Shown here: positions 21,392 to 29,900 of the stretch, in pieces
Layout: the number at the start of each line of letters is the position of its first letter
Position numbering within the stretch: the first letter of the stretch is position 1
Source: Solibacillus sp. FSL H8-0523
GTDB taxonomy: Bacteria; Bacillota; Bacilli; Bacillales_A; Planococcaceae
NCBI RefSeq assembly: GCF_038051985.1
Contig: NZ_CP150291.1
Coordinates: forward strand, 2,418,001-2,482,000
Direction: 5' to 3'
Length of the DNA stretch: 64,000 bases
The notes under the pieces: model-generated
Databases searched by the model: none
Seen by the model: the letters and a program-made list of their open reading frames with translations, nothing else
What the model was told of the DNA's origin: nothing
Made by a program: the position numbers and the translations under genes

Positions 21392-22732
21392 TTAAACGTG
21401 CTCCTCTTGACGACCATATTCATAAGGAACACCCATGTTTTCGCGTAGTGTTTTCCCTTCATATTCCGTGTGAAATAGACCTCTTTGTTGTAAAATCGGC
21501 ACCACTTGCTCCACAAAATCTTGCACCCCGTCATGCGCGCTATCTGGCACAACCGAGAACCCATCACACGCACCCGCTAAAAACCACTCTTCTAAAAAGT
21601 CCGCCACCTGCTCTGCCGTTCCTGCCACAACCGGATGATAATTAATGACTCCATGTGCCAACACATCACGAACAGATAAACCGCTTTGTAATAAGTCATA
21701 AGCACGCTTCGAACGGGGATCCATTCGGTTAGGGTACATACGCGCGCGCATTTCTTCTGGCAGCGGTTGATCAATATCCATTGTGTGAACCGATAATGGT
21801 AAGCCCACCATCGCACCTAAGTACTGCACGCGTCCCGTGATTTCACCAGGATCAAAGCTCATCAGTTTACGACGGCGTTCTAGCCCTTCTTCTTCGGTTT
21901 TCCCAATCGAGAACATAAAGCCCGCGTACATTTTAATATCGTCTGGATTACGTCCAAACGCCTCTGCACTTTCACGTAACGCTGCACGATGCGCTCTTGC
22001 TGACTCGATATCATACGGATTTGCGTACACACCTGAAGCAAAGCGTCCCGCAAGTCGTAACCCTTCCTCGCCACCACCTGCTTGGAATAAAACCGGTTGT
22101 CCTTGTTTAGAAGGTGGAATCGGTAATGGTCCGCGCGATGCATAGTAGTCGCCACTTAAATTAATTGGCTGCACTTTCGACATGTCGGCAAATTGCCCCT
22201 TTTCGACATCGAGTTTTAGCGCATCCTCTTCCCAGCTTCCCCAAAGTGCTTGGACGATTTCAATAAATTCATGTGCCTTGTCATACCGTACGCTTCGGCT
22301 ATCAATTTGCGCCCCAAAGTTTGCAGCGGCTCTCGGCTCAGATGTTGTCACCGCATTCCAACCTACACGCCCACCACTGATTACATCTAACGCCTTCATT
22401 TGACGCGCTAAATTATACGGGTAATTAAATGTTGTGGAAGCGGTTGCCACCAGTCCAATCTGTTTCGTTTCACGCGCAACTGCCATAAGTGCAAGCATCG
22501 GGTCCATTGGAAACATCGGTGTATGAATGTTCAAGTCGACCGTTAACGCTGCTGTATCTGCGATAAAAATCATGTGGAATTTCCCTTTTTCCGCAAGTTT
22601 GGCACGTGCCACATAACTATCCATATTTGTATAGGCTGCTGGGTCCGCCCCAGGCATGCGCCATGCGGAAAATTCAGCTCCGTATCCTGAATTCATTTGC
22701 AGAGCCAGTTGCATTTGTCTTTTGTTCTCCAT
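21392..22732 (-). CDS. NtaA/SnaA/DszA-family FMN-dependent monooxygenase
   Basis: 446 aa from ATG 22732 behind AAAGGGAGAG; an upstream TTG at 22753 is less likely. Motifs include YVARAKLAEKGKFHMIFIAD, ISGGRVGWNAVTTSE and PVLFQAGGGEEGLRLAGRFA, which mark the nitrilotriacetate/dibenzothiophene-type monooxygenases. They oxidise organic substrates with FMNH2 and O2. It is the first gene of a three-gene operon. Two copies of the TTAGCNTNCTAACTA-type operator lie just upstream and the MarR gene follows, so control by that MarR is likely. Confidence 0.88.
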   Translation of the reverse strand: MENKRQMQLALQMNSGYGAEFSAWRMPGADPAAYTNMDSYVARAKLAEKGKFHMIFIADTAALTVDLNIHTPMFPMDPMLALMAVARETKQIGLVATASTTFNYPYNLARQMKALDVISGGRVGWNAVTTSEPRAAANFGAQIDSRSVRYDKAHEFIEIVQALWGSWEEDALKLDVEKGQFADMSKVQPINLSGDYYASRGPLPIPPSKQGQPVLFQAGGGEEGLRLAGRFASGVYANPYDIESARAHRAALRESAEAFGRNPDDIKMYAGFMFSIGKTEEEGLERRRKLMSFDPGEITGRVQYLGAMVGLPLSVHTMDIDQPLPEEMRARMYPNRMDPRSKRAYDLLQSGLSVRDVLAHGVINYHPVVAGTAEQVADFLEEWFLAGACDGFSVVPDSAHDGVQDFVEQVVPILQQRGLFHTEYEGKTLRENMGVPYEYGRQEEHV

Positions 22733-22757
22733 TTCTTCTCTCCCTTTCGCCAAATAA

Positions 22758-22823
22758 TTAGCTTGCTAACTATTTATTTTTATAAACACCAACTACGCAT
22801 GAAATTATTTAGTATGCTAACTA
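22758..22823. promoter_or_regulatory. Two MarR-type operators before the monooxygenase operon
   Basis: TTAGCTTGCTAACTA (22758-22772) and TTAGTATGCTAACTA (22809-22823) are 15-base motifs with a TTAGC/GCTAA dyad. The same motif recurs at 23343 and 23421 on the other side of the MarR gene. Confidence 0.75.
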
Positions 22824-22887
22824 TTTTTCCCTACTTACTTCCACTAACTCACTTGGTGAAGAAGTATGCAGGTAGCTCATTGCTTAT

Positions 22888-23313
22888 TTACGATAACCCA
22901 TGTTCCATTCGTTTTAGTAAGTCCAGTAAGACTATACGTTCATCCGGCGAAATTGCATGCAGTAATTTTTCTTGTTGATACTGCCACTTTTTCGCAACAG
23001 GCGCTTGCAGATTTTTGCCCGCGTCCGTCAAATAGATGCGCATCACACGTCCATCTACTGCATCTTTTTTACGATAAATAAAGCCGTTTTGTTCTAGCGA
23101 TTTGACCATATTGGTTACAGTAGGTGGCTCACATTTTAAATGCTCGGCTAGTTGCATCTGCGTCAGGCCATCCCCTGTCCACAAGCGGGCTAGTAAATTA
23201 TCTTGCCCCACATATAGGTTTAATTCTCTTAATTCTTCCGAGTATGCGCGACGCATTTGAAATGACACTTTATCTAGCGCTTGGCGAATGTCACAATCCA
23301 CTTTATTTGTCAT
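22888..23313 (-). CDS. MarR-family transcriptional regulator
   Basis: 141 aa. The winged helix region at about 45-100 contains GLTQMQLAEHLKCEPPTVTNMVKSLEQNG in broken form, then a basic wing with KKDAVDGRVMRIYLTDAG. MarR proteins are dimeric repressors released by small aromatic or oxidising ligands. The gene is upstream of the flavin operon on the same strand, and four copies of one dyad operator bracket it. Autoregulation and repression of the operon are inferred. Confidence 0.88.
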   Translation of the reverse strand: MTNKVDCDIRQALDKVSFQMRRAYSEELRELNLYVGQDNLLARLWTGDGLTQMQLAEHLKCEPPTVTNMVKSLEQNGFIYRKKDAVDGRVMRIYLTDAGKNLQAPVAKKWQYQQEKLLHAISPDERIVLLDLLKRMEHGLS

Positions 23314-23342
23314 AACTAGTCCCTCACATTCCGTCCATTTAT

Positions 23343-23435
23343 TTAGCCTACTAACTATATCAACGGACTTTTGTAATTGTCAACGTAACAAGATCATGCG
23401 TCACAGCCTACGTTAAATACTTAGCTTGCTAACTA
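23343..23435. promoter_or_regulatory. Two further MarR-type operators upstream of marR
   Basis: TTAGCCTACTAACTA (23343-23357) and TTAGCTTGCTAACTA (23421-23435); the second is identical to the copy at 22758. They lie between the divergent marR and hxlR genes and suit autoregulation of marR. Confidence 0.75.
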
Positions 23436-23491
23436 AATATGTGATAAGATGAGCCTGCTAAAACGATTCGTTCTCATGAGACATTGTCTAT

Positions 23492-23506
23492 TTAGTACGT
23501 TACTAA
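23492..23506. promoter_or_regulatory. Palindrome upstream of the HxlR gene
   Basis: TTAGTA-CGT-TACTAA is a perfect 6-bp-arm palindrome about 90 bases before the hxlR start. It resembles the MarR motif but has a different centre, so it could be an HxlR site or a variant MarR site. Confidence 0.5.
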
Positions 23507-23597
23507 GCATACAATGCATATTTCGAATTTAAAAGTAGGCAATAAAAATGCACATAGTACATTTTTTTGTACCATGGCGTAGAAAGCAGGTTACAAC

Positions 23598-23957
23598 ATG
23601 GCAAGAGTATGTAATGAAGGTTTTGACAAAGAGGCGATCAAGCATCAACGCGACTTTTACAGTATCGCGTATACGCAAAATATCGTTTCAGGTCGTTGGA
23701 AATTTTTAATCCTTTGGTATTTGAAAGAAAACACACGCCGCTTTCACGAAATTAAACTTTTTTTAAATAATATTTCGCAAGGTTCTTTAACGAAACAATT
23801 ACGTGAATTAGAGCAAGATGGCGTCATTGAACGTGTGGTGTATCCAGAAGTGCCACCCCGTGTAGAATATTCGTTATCCCCTAAAGGAAAAGCCCTGCTA
23901 CCGATGCTCGAATTGATGCGCGCGTTTGGGGATCAGTTTGGCGAACAGGTCGAATAA
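23598..23957 (+). CDS. HxlR-family transcriptional regulator
   Basis: 119 aa. The winged helix contains VSGRWKFLILWYL, RRFHEIKLFL and GSLTKQLRELEQDGVIER, followed by the wing VPPRVEYSLSPKG, all typical of HxlR/YodB-type regulators. It has one Cys (Cys5) near the N-terminus, the position used for thiol sensing in YodB and HypR; function as a redox sensor is inference. It is divergent from marR and ends at a strong terminator. Confidence 0.88.
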   Translation: MARVCNEGFDKEAIKHQRDFYSIAYTQNIVSGRWKFLILWYLKENTRRFHEIKLFLNNISQGSLTKQLRELEQDGVIERVVYPEVPPRVEYSLSPKGKALLPMLELMRAFGDQFGEQVE

Positions 23958-23986
23958 ATGGATTTCCTATTGCAAACAAATCAATG

Positions 23987-24026
23987 AAAACAGATGGGCT
24001 CCTATTTGTGAACCCATCTGTTTTTA
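23987..24026. terminator. Bidirectional terminator between hxlR and the SDR gene
   Basis: Arms AAAACAGATGGG and CCCATCTGTTTT with a 14-nt loop and T-runs on both sides. The flanking genes are convergent and both can use it. Confidence 0.85.
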
Positions 24027-24044
24027 ATAATTCACTTTATTTAA

Positions 24045-24803
24045 TTACTGAATCCACTGCCCACCGTCAATGATATGTTCAGCACCTGTAATATAAGTTG
24101 ATTCATCACTTGCTAAAAAGACAACTAAATGAGCGACTTCATCCGCTGTACCTAAACGGCGTAACGGAAGAGCTGCTTCGATTTGACGAACTGCTTCTTG
24201 TGTAATATCTTTATTTTCCGTTACCATACGTGTTGCAATGCCACCTGGGTGCACAGAGTTAACACGTATACCTACTGGGCCTAATTCTGCTGCAGCTGAG
24301 CGCGTCATCGCTTCAACAGCACCTTTACTCATTGTATAAGCCGAGAATCCGCCCGCATTAATCTTACTTGCAAGTGAGCCAATGTTAATAATAGAGCCAG
24401 CACCAGCTTGTTTCATGTATGGCACAACTGTACGGATCCCTACAAGTTGGCTCCATGCATTAATGCTCATCGTACGTTGGAACGCATCAAACGTTAACTC
24501 TGTGTATGGTGTTGTCGTGGCAATACCGGCATTATTGACTAAAACATTAATATTACCAAACGTTTTAACACCTGCTTCTACAACCTGAATCCATGCTTCT
24601 TCTGAAGATACATCATGTTTTAAAGCAATTGTACTGTTTGGGTATTCTGCATTAATTTCATTGACTACTTCTGTTAAACGATCAAATTCGATATCTGTCG
24701 CAATGACTTTTGCGCCTTCTCTTGCGAAAAAGTACGCTTCACTTGCGCCTTGACCATTCCCTGCACCTGTAATTAAAGCGACTTTACCTGTTAATCTACC
24801 CAT
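24045..24803 (-). CDS. Short-chain dehydrogenase/reductase
   Basis: 252 aa from ATG 24803 with AAAGGAG upstream; the frame continues to 24881 without a site. The cofactor motif is TGAGNGQG, followed by NNAG, the catalytic Ser in INIGS and the YTMSK pair (Y-x-x-x-K), then PGGIATRM. This is a classical SDR that reduces or oxidises a hydroxyl or keto group with NAD(P)H. The C-terminus ends GGQWIQ. It is divergent from the TetR gene at 25093, its likely regulator. Substrate unknown. Confidence 0.87.
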   Translation of the reverse strand: MGRLTGKVALITGAGNGQGASEAYFFAREGAKVIATDIEFDRLTEVVNEINAEYPNSTIALKHDVSSEEAWIQVVEAGVKTFGNINVLVNNAGIATTTPYTELTFDAFQRTMSINAWSQLVGIRTVVPYMKQAGAGSIINIGSLASKINAGGFSAYTMSKGAVEAMTRSAAAELGPVGIRVNSVHPGGIATRMVTENKDITQEAVRQIEAALPLRRLGTADEVAHLVVFLASDESTYITGAEHIIDGGQWIQ

Positions 24804-24900
24804 TAGATACACTCCTTTGAAATGAATAATTTTAAATGCACTTTGCCTCTTCATTGTAGAGAACCTATATTTCTGAAACAATCACTAATGAAATGAGCAA

Positions 24901-24940
24901 TGTCGAGTATTCAACACTTCTATCGTTCGTGTCGAGTATT
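24901..24940. repeat. Direct repeats in the SDR-tetR intergenic region
   Basis: TGTCGAGTATT occurs at 24901-24911 and 24930-24940, with 29 bases between starts. A related CGAATACTC lies near 24996. The repeats sit between the divergent SDR and tetR genes and are candidate TetR operators. Confidence 0.6.
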
Positions 24941-25092
24941 TTTGTGAAATGGTGTTAACATTGTAAACTTAGTATTTTCAATCAATTCGAGGAATAGCGA
25001 ATACTCTCTTGTTCCCTTATAATTTTAACTAACAGAAAAGCATTCATTCTATTCTCTTAAAATGGCTGCCGTCTACAAAAGGAGGAGTCTCT

Positions 25093-25689
25093 ATGAATCG
25101 ACAAGAAAAAAAGCGACTAAAAACCATTGCTACAATAAAAATAGTTTTTATGGAATTACTGTTAGAAGATGTAGTTTTTGAAGACATAACAGTAAAAGAA
25201 ATTACAGAACGTGCTGATTTTAATCGAAGTACTTTCTATTTATATTTCCAAGATAAGCATGAATTGGCCGAATCACTTTTTAATGAAGCCCTTCAAGCCT
25301 ATACACATGCCGTGATGTCGCCTTATGAAGAAGGCCAAATTGTTGGATTAGACGGTGACGTACCATCAGATCGTTTAATTTTTGATTGCATAGCGGAAAA
25401 CAAACAATTATTTAGCGCTTTAGATCGTCTACAAATCCCTCCAACTATTTATGAACGGATGGAACAAACTTGCTTAGCTCTCTTTTCAACCAACATTCAA
25501 CTTGTGCAGGAAAAAACAGACCCTTCCATCGATTACAATCTGTTTTTACACTATCAAGTAGCTGCAATGATTGGGCTCATTAAATATTGGATTCGCAATA
25601 ACTTCGAAGAAACTGCCCCTTATATGACGGAACAATTTAGGAGTTTCTATACTTCTAGAGTTAAGACTATGAATATTACTCAGAAATAA
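25093..25689 (+). CDS. TetR/AcrR-family transcriptional regulator
   Basis: 198 aa behind GGAGGAG. The N-terminal helix-turn-helix (about 25-50) reads TVKEITERADFNRSTFYLYFQDKHEL, the standard TetR form. The C-terminal part is the variable ligand domain. The gene is divergent from the SDR and probably represses it through the TGTCGAGTATT repeats. The last 78 bases are duplicated at 1403-1480. A strong terminator follows. Confidence 0.88.
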   Translation: MNRQEKKRLKTIATIKIVFMELLLEDVVFEDITVKEITERADFNRSTFYLYFQDKHELAESLFNEALQAYTHAVMSPYEEGQIVGLDGDVPSDRLIFDCIAENKQLFSALDRLQIPPTIYERMEQTCLALFSTNIQLVQEKTDPSIDYNLFLHYQVAAMIGLIKYWIRNNFEETAPYMTEQFRSFYTSRVKTMNITQK

Positions 25690-25702
25690 AGTAAATCAAA
25701 AT

Positions 25703-25738
25703 AAAAAGCCCGTTTCCATCAAGAGGAAACGGGCTTTG
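25703..25738 (+). terminator. Terminator after tetR
   Basis: Arms AAAGCCCGTTTCC and GGAAACGGGCTTT with a 7-nt loop, 15 bases after the tetR stop. The T-tract is short. It may also serve the convergent zinT gene. Confidence 0.8.
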
Positions 25739-25790
25739 ACATTTAACAGCTAGCATCCACATTCAGCAGCTATTTCTTAAGATTTACGTA

Positions 25791-26495
25791 TTAATGCGCC
25801 ATCATTTCATGGGCAATTGTATGACCATCCATAGAAGATGGATAGTAGGTTGGCCAGTGTGTAACTTCTTCTAATAACGTTGCACGATCATCGCCTAAAT
25901 AAATATGATAATGGCCTGCTACCGTTGGGAAGATACTGTGGTCACTGAATTGAATATACGCTGGCAGCCCTTCTGTCGGCTCTGCTAATTTAAAACTATA
26001 GCGTACGCCTCGATTGCCCTTTTCATACGTTAAAATTTCATGGCCATCATTAATGTAAGTACCTGTACGTTCTTGACCTTGGTCCGTAAACGTTACTTGA
26101 TCGCCTGCAATGACAATACGCTCAATTGTTGTTTTATAGCCTACATCATAATAGTCTCTGTATTCATCGACAGTCATCGTGCCACCGTTTTTCACTTTAT
26201 ATTCAAACACTTCATCTAACGTACCATCCAGTAAATACGGGTAAACCGATTGCCAATCGCCTGCCCAATCCGTTAACTCACGCGCTTGCACTTGCTCTTC
26301 TTCAAAATAACCGGCATAAATTTTTTTCGCTGCCTCGTCGTCTGCGTGAGTATGGTCGTGGTCATGATCGTCTTGTTTAACCGCTGCACTTACCTCTTCT
26401 ACGTTATTCTTTGCTGTATCCTCTTCTGCGTTACAGCCTACTAGTAATGCGCTCATTGCGAAAGCACCAATCCATTTGCTTGCCTTTGTCTTCAT
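25791..26495 (-). CDS. zinT: ZinT-family zinc-binding lipoprotein
   Basis: 234 aa. A lipoprotein signal peptide ends LLVGC. A His/Asp-rich spacer (HDHDHTHADD, about 43-52) precedes the ZinT domain, recognised by YFEEEQVQARELTDWAGDWQ in two parts, GTMTVDEYRDYYDVGY and HSIFPTVAGHYHIYLGD. ZinT proteins bind Zn and pass it to the ZnuABC importer under zinc starvation. The gene stands alone, with two Zur-like boxes upstream. The C-terminal HEMMAH adds further ligands. Confidence 0.92.
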   Translation of the reverse strand: MKTKASKWIGAFAMSALLVGCNAEEDTAKNNVEEVSAAVKQDDHDHDHTHADDEAAKKIYAGYFEEEQVQARELTDWAGDWQSVYPYLLDGTLDEVFEYKVKNGGTMTVDEYRDYYDVGYKTTIERIVIAGDQVTFTDQGQERTGTYINDGHEILTYEKGNRGVRYSFKLAEPTEGLPAYIQFSDHSIFPTVAGHYHIYLGDDRATLLEEVTHWPTYYPSSMDGHTIAHEMMAH

Positions 26496-26508
26496 AATAA
26501 ATTCTCCT

Positions 26509-26587
26509 TAAATAGTAATGATTACACTTTACGATTATAGAGATACCTTTTCTAGATGTCAATACAAATCGTAATTATTACTGTTAA
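26509..26587 (-). promoter_or_regulatory. Two Zur-like boxes upstream of zinT
   Basis: The 23-base window 26509-26531 (core GTAATGATTAC) matches the Bacillus Zur consensus at about 20 positions. The window 26565-26587 (core AATCGTAATTATTAC) matches at about 19. They lie 14 and 70 bases before the zinT start, consistent with repression when zinc is sufficient. Confidence 0.8.
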
Positions 26588-26592
26588 AGAAA

Positions 26593-26622
26593 AAACTTCG
26601 TCTCAATAAAGAGACGAAGTTA
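26593..26622 (-). terminator. Terminator of the EF-G-like gene
   Basis: Arms AACTTCGTCTC and GAGACGAAGTT with a 6-nt loop, followed by TTTTTTC on the minus strand, 15 bases after the stop. Confidence 0.85.
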
Positions 26623-26637
26623 AATTTGCGGCACCAT

Positions 26638-28587
26638 TTATTCAACATCACAATGCATCGCTGCTTTTGCCTCTTGCCAAGGCACACTATACCCTTTGCC
26701 CTTCGCTAAGAAAACACTCGACGAACTATACAGCGGATCGGCGTCTTTGTTATAGCCGATTTGTTCGATGATTTGTTCTTTATTATGGCACGCATCATAG
26801 CCATCAAACATAAGTGTGAGCGCACCCTTGCCATTTGTAAACGCCGCAAACTGCGTGCTGTAATCCATAAAGGTCGCGACCGGTGCGCGGCCATGAATCG
26901 TGACACTGTCTTCCGTTAAGATAGGCGCTTCAAATGTGCCACTCGCTTGTTGAATATCACTCATCATACGCCCAATATACTCATTACTCGCCTTCATTTT
27001 AAAGCGGTAATACGGCTCAAGTAGGACATTTTCAACCTGTTCAAGCCCTTGTCTTAATGCACGGATGGTCGCCTCGCGGAAATCACCACCAGCTGTATAC
27101 TGATTATGTGCGCGCCCTGTCAGTAACGTCACATGGATGTCTGTTACCGGAAAGCCGATTAATAAGCCGTGGTGCGCGCGCTCAAATAGGTGCTGTTCGA
27201 TTAAACGCTGGTGCCCAACGGTTAAATGATCGGCATGGCACTGATTTGAAAACGTGATCCCCTGCCCGCGCGCATTTGGTTCAAGCTTGATATGTACTTC
27301 CGCATAATGCTTGAGCGGCTCAAAATGACCATAGCCGACTGCCGAAGCGTTAATCGTTTCTTTATACAAAATTTGCGGTTTGCCAAATGTCACCTCTACG
27401 AAGAAACGCTCCTTTAGCACTTCCACGAGTACCTCAAGCTGAATAACGCCCATCACATGCACCGAGATTTCCTGAAACTGCTCATTCCAGAAAACGCGTA
27501 AGCTCGGCTCTTCCGCTTCGAGTTCACGGAAGATGCGTGTCAATTCCTTCACATGCAGTGGCCCGTCATAATTGACCTTCGCTTGCAGTGTGGGCACCAT
27601 ATCAAACTGCGATTTTTCCGATGAAGCGCCAATCACATCCCCAATAATTGGTGTTGATAAGCCTTTGACCGCAAACAAATCCCCCGCCCTGACCTGCTGC
27701 ACGGTCGTAAAGCTCGCGCCATTATAAAGCCTGATTTCCGTAATTTTTTCTGTCTTGTCGCCAAACGTAAATTCATCGCGGACGTTCAATGTCCCTGACA
27801 TGGCTTTTAGAAAGGTTAAGCGCTGCTGCTCGTTATGGCGGATTTTAAAAACCGATGCTTGAAACGCTGCCTCTTCGTTAAAATCTGTTTTCGTTAGCTG
27901 ATGCACGTCTTCAAAAAAGGCCATAATGCCCTCATCCTTTAAAGCAGAGCCGCCCATACAAACGATGGCCTGTTGCTTTTGTACAAGTGTTTGCAAGGCA
28001 GCAAAACTCGTTGCATCATCTAATTGATCGTCAAAAAACAACTCCATTAACACTTCATCGCGCTCCGCTAGCCATTCTTTTAGCGTAGGATTCATGCCGC
28101 TGTAAAGAAGCGCATCCGGTGAAAGCTCCTGACGAATCGCCTGCATTACGCCTTCCACATCCGCGCCTTCTCGGTCCGTTTTATTCAAAAAAATAAACGT
28201 CGGCACCACGCGCTGTTTTAAGAGCTGCCACACCGTTTCCGTATGCCCTTGAATGCCGTCAACCGCGCTCACAATAAGGATTGCCGCATCCATCACATGG
28301 ACGGCGCGCTCCATTTCCGGTGCGAAATCGACGTGGCCTGGCGTATCGATCAGGTTATAGGTAACCCCGTCATAAACGAAGCGCCCCTGCTCGGCAAATA
28401 TGGTAATCCCGCGTGCGCGTTCAATGGCATGATTGTCTAAATGGGCGTCCTGATGATCGACGCGCCCTCGTGTTTTAATAGCTTGTGTATGATAAAGTAA
28501 TTGCTCACTAAATGTCGTTTTCCCGGCATCGACGTGCGCTAATACCCCGATTGTTTTATACAAAAAATCCACCGCTTTCAATGCCAT
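26638..28587 (-). CDS. EF-G-like translation GTPase (TetM/TetP-type ribosomal protection fold)
   Basis: 649 aa from ATG 28587, giving the normal family length; the frame is open to 28668 but that part looks non-coding. G1 is AHVDAGKTT, G3 DTPGHVDF and G4 NKTD, followed by EF-G-like domains II-V with GHFEPLKHYAEVHIKLEP. The family includes TetM/O ribosomal protection proteins and uncharacterised EF-G paralogues of Bacillus. I see no reason to assign tetracycline resistance: the gene lacks a Tet leader peptide and the family is broad. Its GC content is clearly higher than that of its neighbours, a possible sign of transfer. No strong ribosome site precedes the ATG. Confidence 0.8.
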   Translation of the reverse strand: MALKAVDFLYKTIGVLAHVDAGKTTFSEQLLYHTQAIKTRGRVDHQDAHLDNHAIERARGITIFAEQGRFVYDGVTYNLIDTPGHVDFAPEMERAVHVMDAAILIVSAVDGIQGHTETVWQLLKQRVVPTFIFLNKTDREGADVEGVMQAIRQELSPDALLYSGMNPTLKEWLAERDEVLMELFFDDQLDDATSFAALQTLVQKQQAIVCMGGSALKDEGIMAFFEDVHQLTKTDFNEEAAFQASVFKIRHNEQQRLTFLKAMSGTLNVRDEFTFGDKTEKITEIRLYNGASFTTVQQVRAGDLFAVKGLSTPIIGDVIGASSEKSQFDMVPTLQAKVNYDGPLHVKELTRIFRELEAEEPSLRVFWNEQFQEISVHVMGVIQLEVLVEVLKERFFVEVTFGKPQILYKETINASAVGYGHFEPLKHYAEVHIKLEPNARGQGITFSNQCHADHLTVGHQRLIEQHLFERAHHGLLIGFPVTDIHVTLLTGRAHNQYTAGGDFREATIRALRQGLEQVENVLLEPYYRFKMKASNEYIGRMMSDIQQASGTFEAPILTEDSVTIHGRAPVATFMDYSTQFAAFTNGKGALTLMFDGYDACHNKEQIIEQIGYNKDADPLYSSSSVFLAKGKGYSVPWQEAKAAMHCDVE

Positions 28588-28946
28588 TTTGAAAAAGTAT
28601 AACACACCCCTCAATGAAAGAAAAAAAGAGCAGACAATGCTAGAAATGCTCAAATTCACATAAAGCAATATGCATCATTTTATGCAAGATGTAGACTGCC
28701 CCCTGCAAGCATAAATACAACCACCCCAAACGTTTGTACACTCTGTATAAAATAGTGTATAAACAATACACGACTAAAAAAGCGGCAAACATTGATTTCA
28801 CAACGTTTACCACTTTGTGTTACGTGTCCAAACTTTGATTTGGGAACGTTTATGGGATTTATTTTGTATATTTTATAAATCGATGTTACACAATAGTCAC
28901 TCGTTCTCTTATTGATACAAAAATTTTCTTCATCCTTATAGGTTAG
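28588..28946. other. Intergenic region with terminator and hairpin repeat
   Basis: About 360 bases with no gene. It holds a minus-strand terminator-like hairpin at 28786-28816 and a CCAAA..TTTGG mini-hairpin at 28828-28850 that recurs around the next two genes. A promoter for the EF-G-like gene should lie near 28600-28700 but is not obvious. Confidence 0.5.
28786..28816 (-). terminator. Imperfect terminator after the 221-aa gene
   Basis: On the minus strand, AAGTGGTAAAC pairs imperfectly with GTTTGCCGCTT and TTTTTT follows. It lies 130 bases after the stop of the gene at 28947. Confidence 0.55.
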
Positions 28947-29612
28947 CTAATTTACTACTTTCCCTTTGGCATTTAATATTTTAATTTCATAAGAGTCAAT
29001 TTGAGGTACTGAATCGAATTCTTTAGATTGTAAGATTTTTTTTATTGAATCTTCAATTTCCATTGCCAATTCTTTTGCATTTTTACCTGTTCCTTTTATT
29101 GATGTATATATAGTAATGGATTTTTCAGAACTTGTAGTTATATTTTTATATACGTCGTAATCTGCTTTAAGAGCTTCGTTTAAAGGCTTTGTTATGAGTG
29201 AAAGTTCGTCATTAATTTTTTGTTGTTCTTCAGTCAAATAAGAAGATAAATCCAATCTCATTACAATAACTGTATAGTCTTTTAATATGGAAGATTTAAT
29301 TTCATTTTTTGCAATGGATTCAATATTTTCTTTTACTGAATTAAAATAATCCTCATTCTCCGCAATTTGTACCCTCAATTCTTTCACTGAGGTCGAACCT
29401 ACGGAAAACTTTAAATCCTCGTATTTCTCATGAATTTTTTCTGTTATTGAGTCTAATATAGAATAAGTTAGCTTTTCCTCTTTAGTTAATGAAGGTCTTT
29501 GTTCCCCTTTATTTGCAACAGCAGTATTGTCCTCTGAAGGCTTATTTAACAGGCTAAATGTTGTTATTCCCACTAGAAGTATTCCAATAATAATCAATAT
29601 TCTTTTTAACAT
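28947..29612 (-). CDS. Membrane-anchored protein of unknown function (221 aa)
   Basis: Starts at ATG 29612 behind CGGAGGG. An N-terminal helix (about 4-21) anchors the protein; there is no lipobox. The outer part is rich in Lys, Glu and Ile and predicted to be mostly alpha/beta with two similar halves (KFSVGSTSVKELRVQIA and a later VIVMRLDLSSYL block). It may belong to the DUF4030 group, which I cannot check. The neighbour at 29901 has the same size and layout and shares 3' flank repeats, so the two appear to be distant paralogues. Function unknown. Confidence 0.65.
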   Translation of the reverse strand: MLKRILIIIGILLVGITTFSLLNKPSEDNTAVANKGEQRPSLTKEEKLTYSILDSITEKIHEKYEDLKFSVGSTSVKELRVQIAENEDYFNSVKENIESIAKNEIKSSILKDYTVIVMRLDLSSYLTEEQQKINDELSLITKPLNEALKADYDVYKNITTSSEKSITIYTSIKGTGKNAKELAMEIEDSIKKILQSKEFDSVPQIDSYEIKILNAKGKVVN

Positions 29613-29795
29613 ATAATCCCTCCGTTAAAAAGGTACGCCTTGTATACTTAAAAAATTCCATAAATCGTTCCCAAAACGTCCTTTGGTAACATTTCATTGA
29701 GATTCTATTTATATGTTACCTCCATTCAGATTGAGTGGATTGAACAGTCCTCTTTAAAATAAATTTTCACAGCGTCTCAGAGCAATATTTCTATA

Positions 29796-29840
29796 AAAAA
29801 CAGCGACAAACACCGATTTTACAGTGTTGTCGCTGTTTGA
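29796..29840 (-). terminator. Terminator after the 231-aa gene
   Basis: Arms AAACAGCGACAA and TTGTCGCTGTTT with a 17-nt loop and a T-run on the minus strand. It corresponds in position to the imperfect hairpin at 28786. Confidence 0.8.
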
Positions 29841-29900
29841 AATGTTACCAAGCTTTTATTTGGGAACATTATTTAAATTTATTTTGTATGTTCTATTCAA

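Noticed and set aside
26638-28587. Tetracycline-resistance gene
   Set aside because: Family membership alone does not show resistance; no leader peptide, mobile ends or tet regulator nearby.
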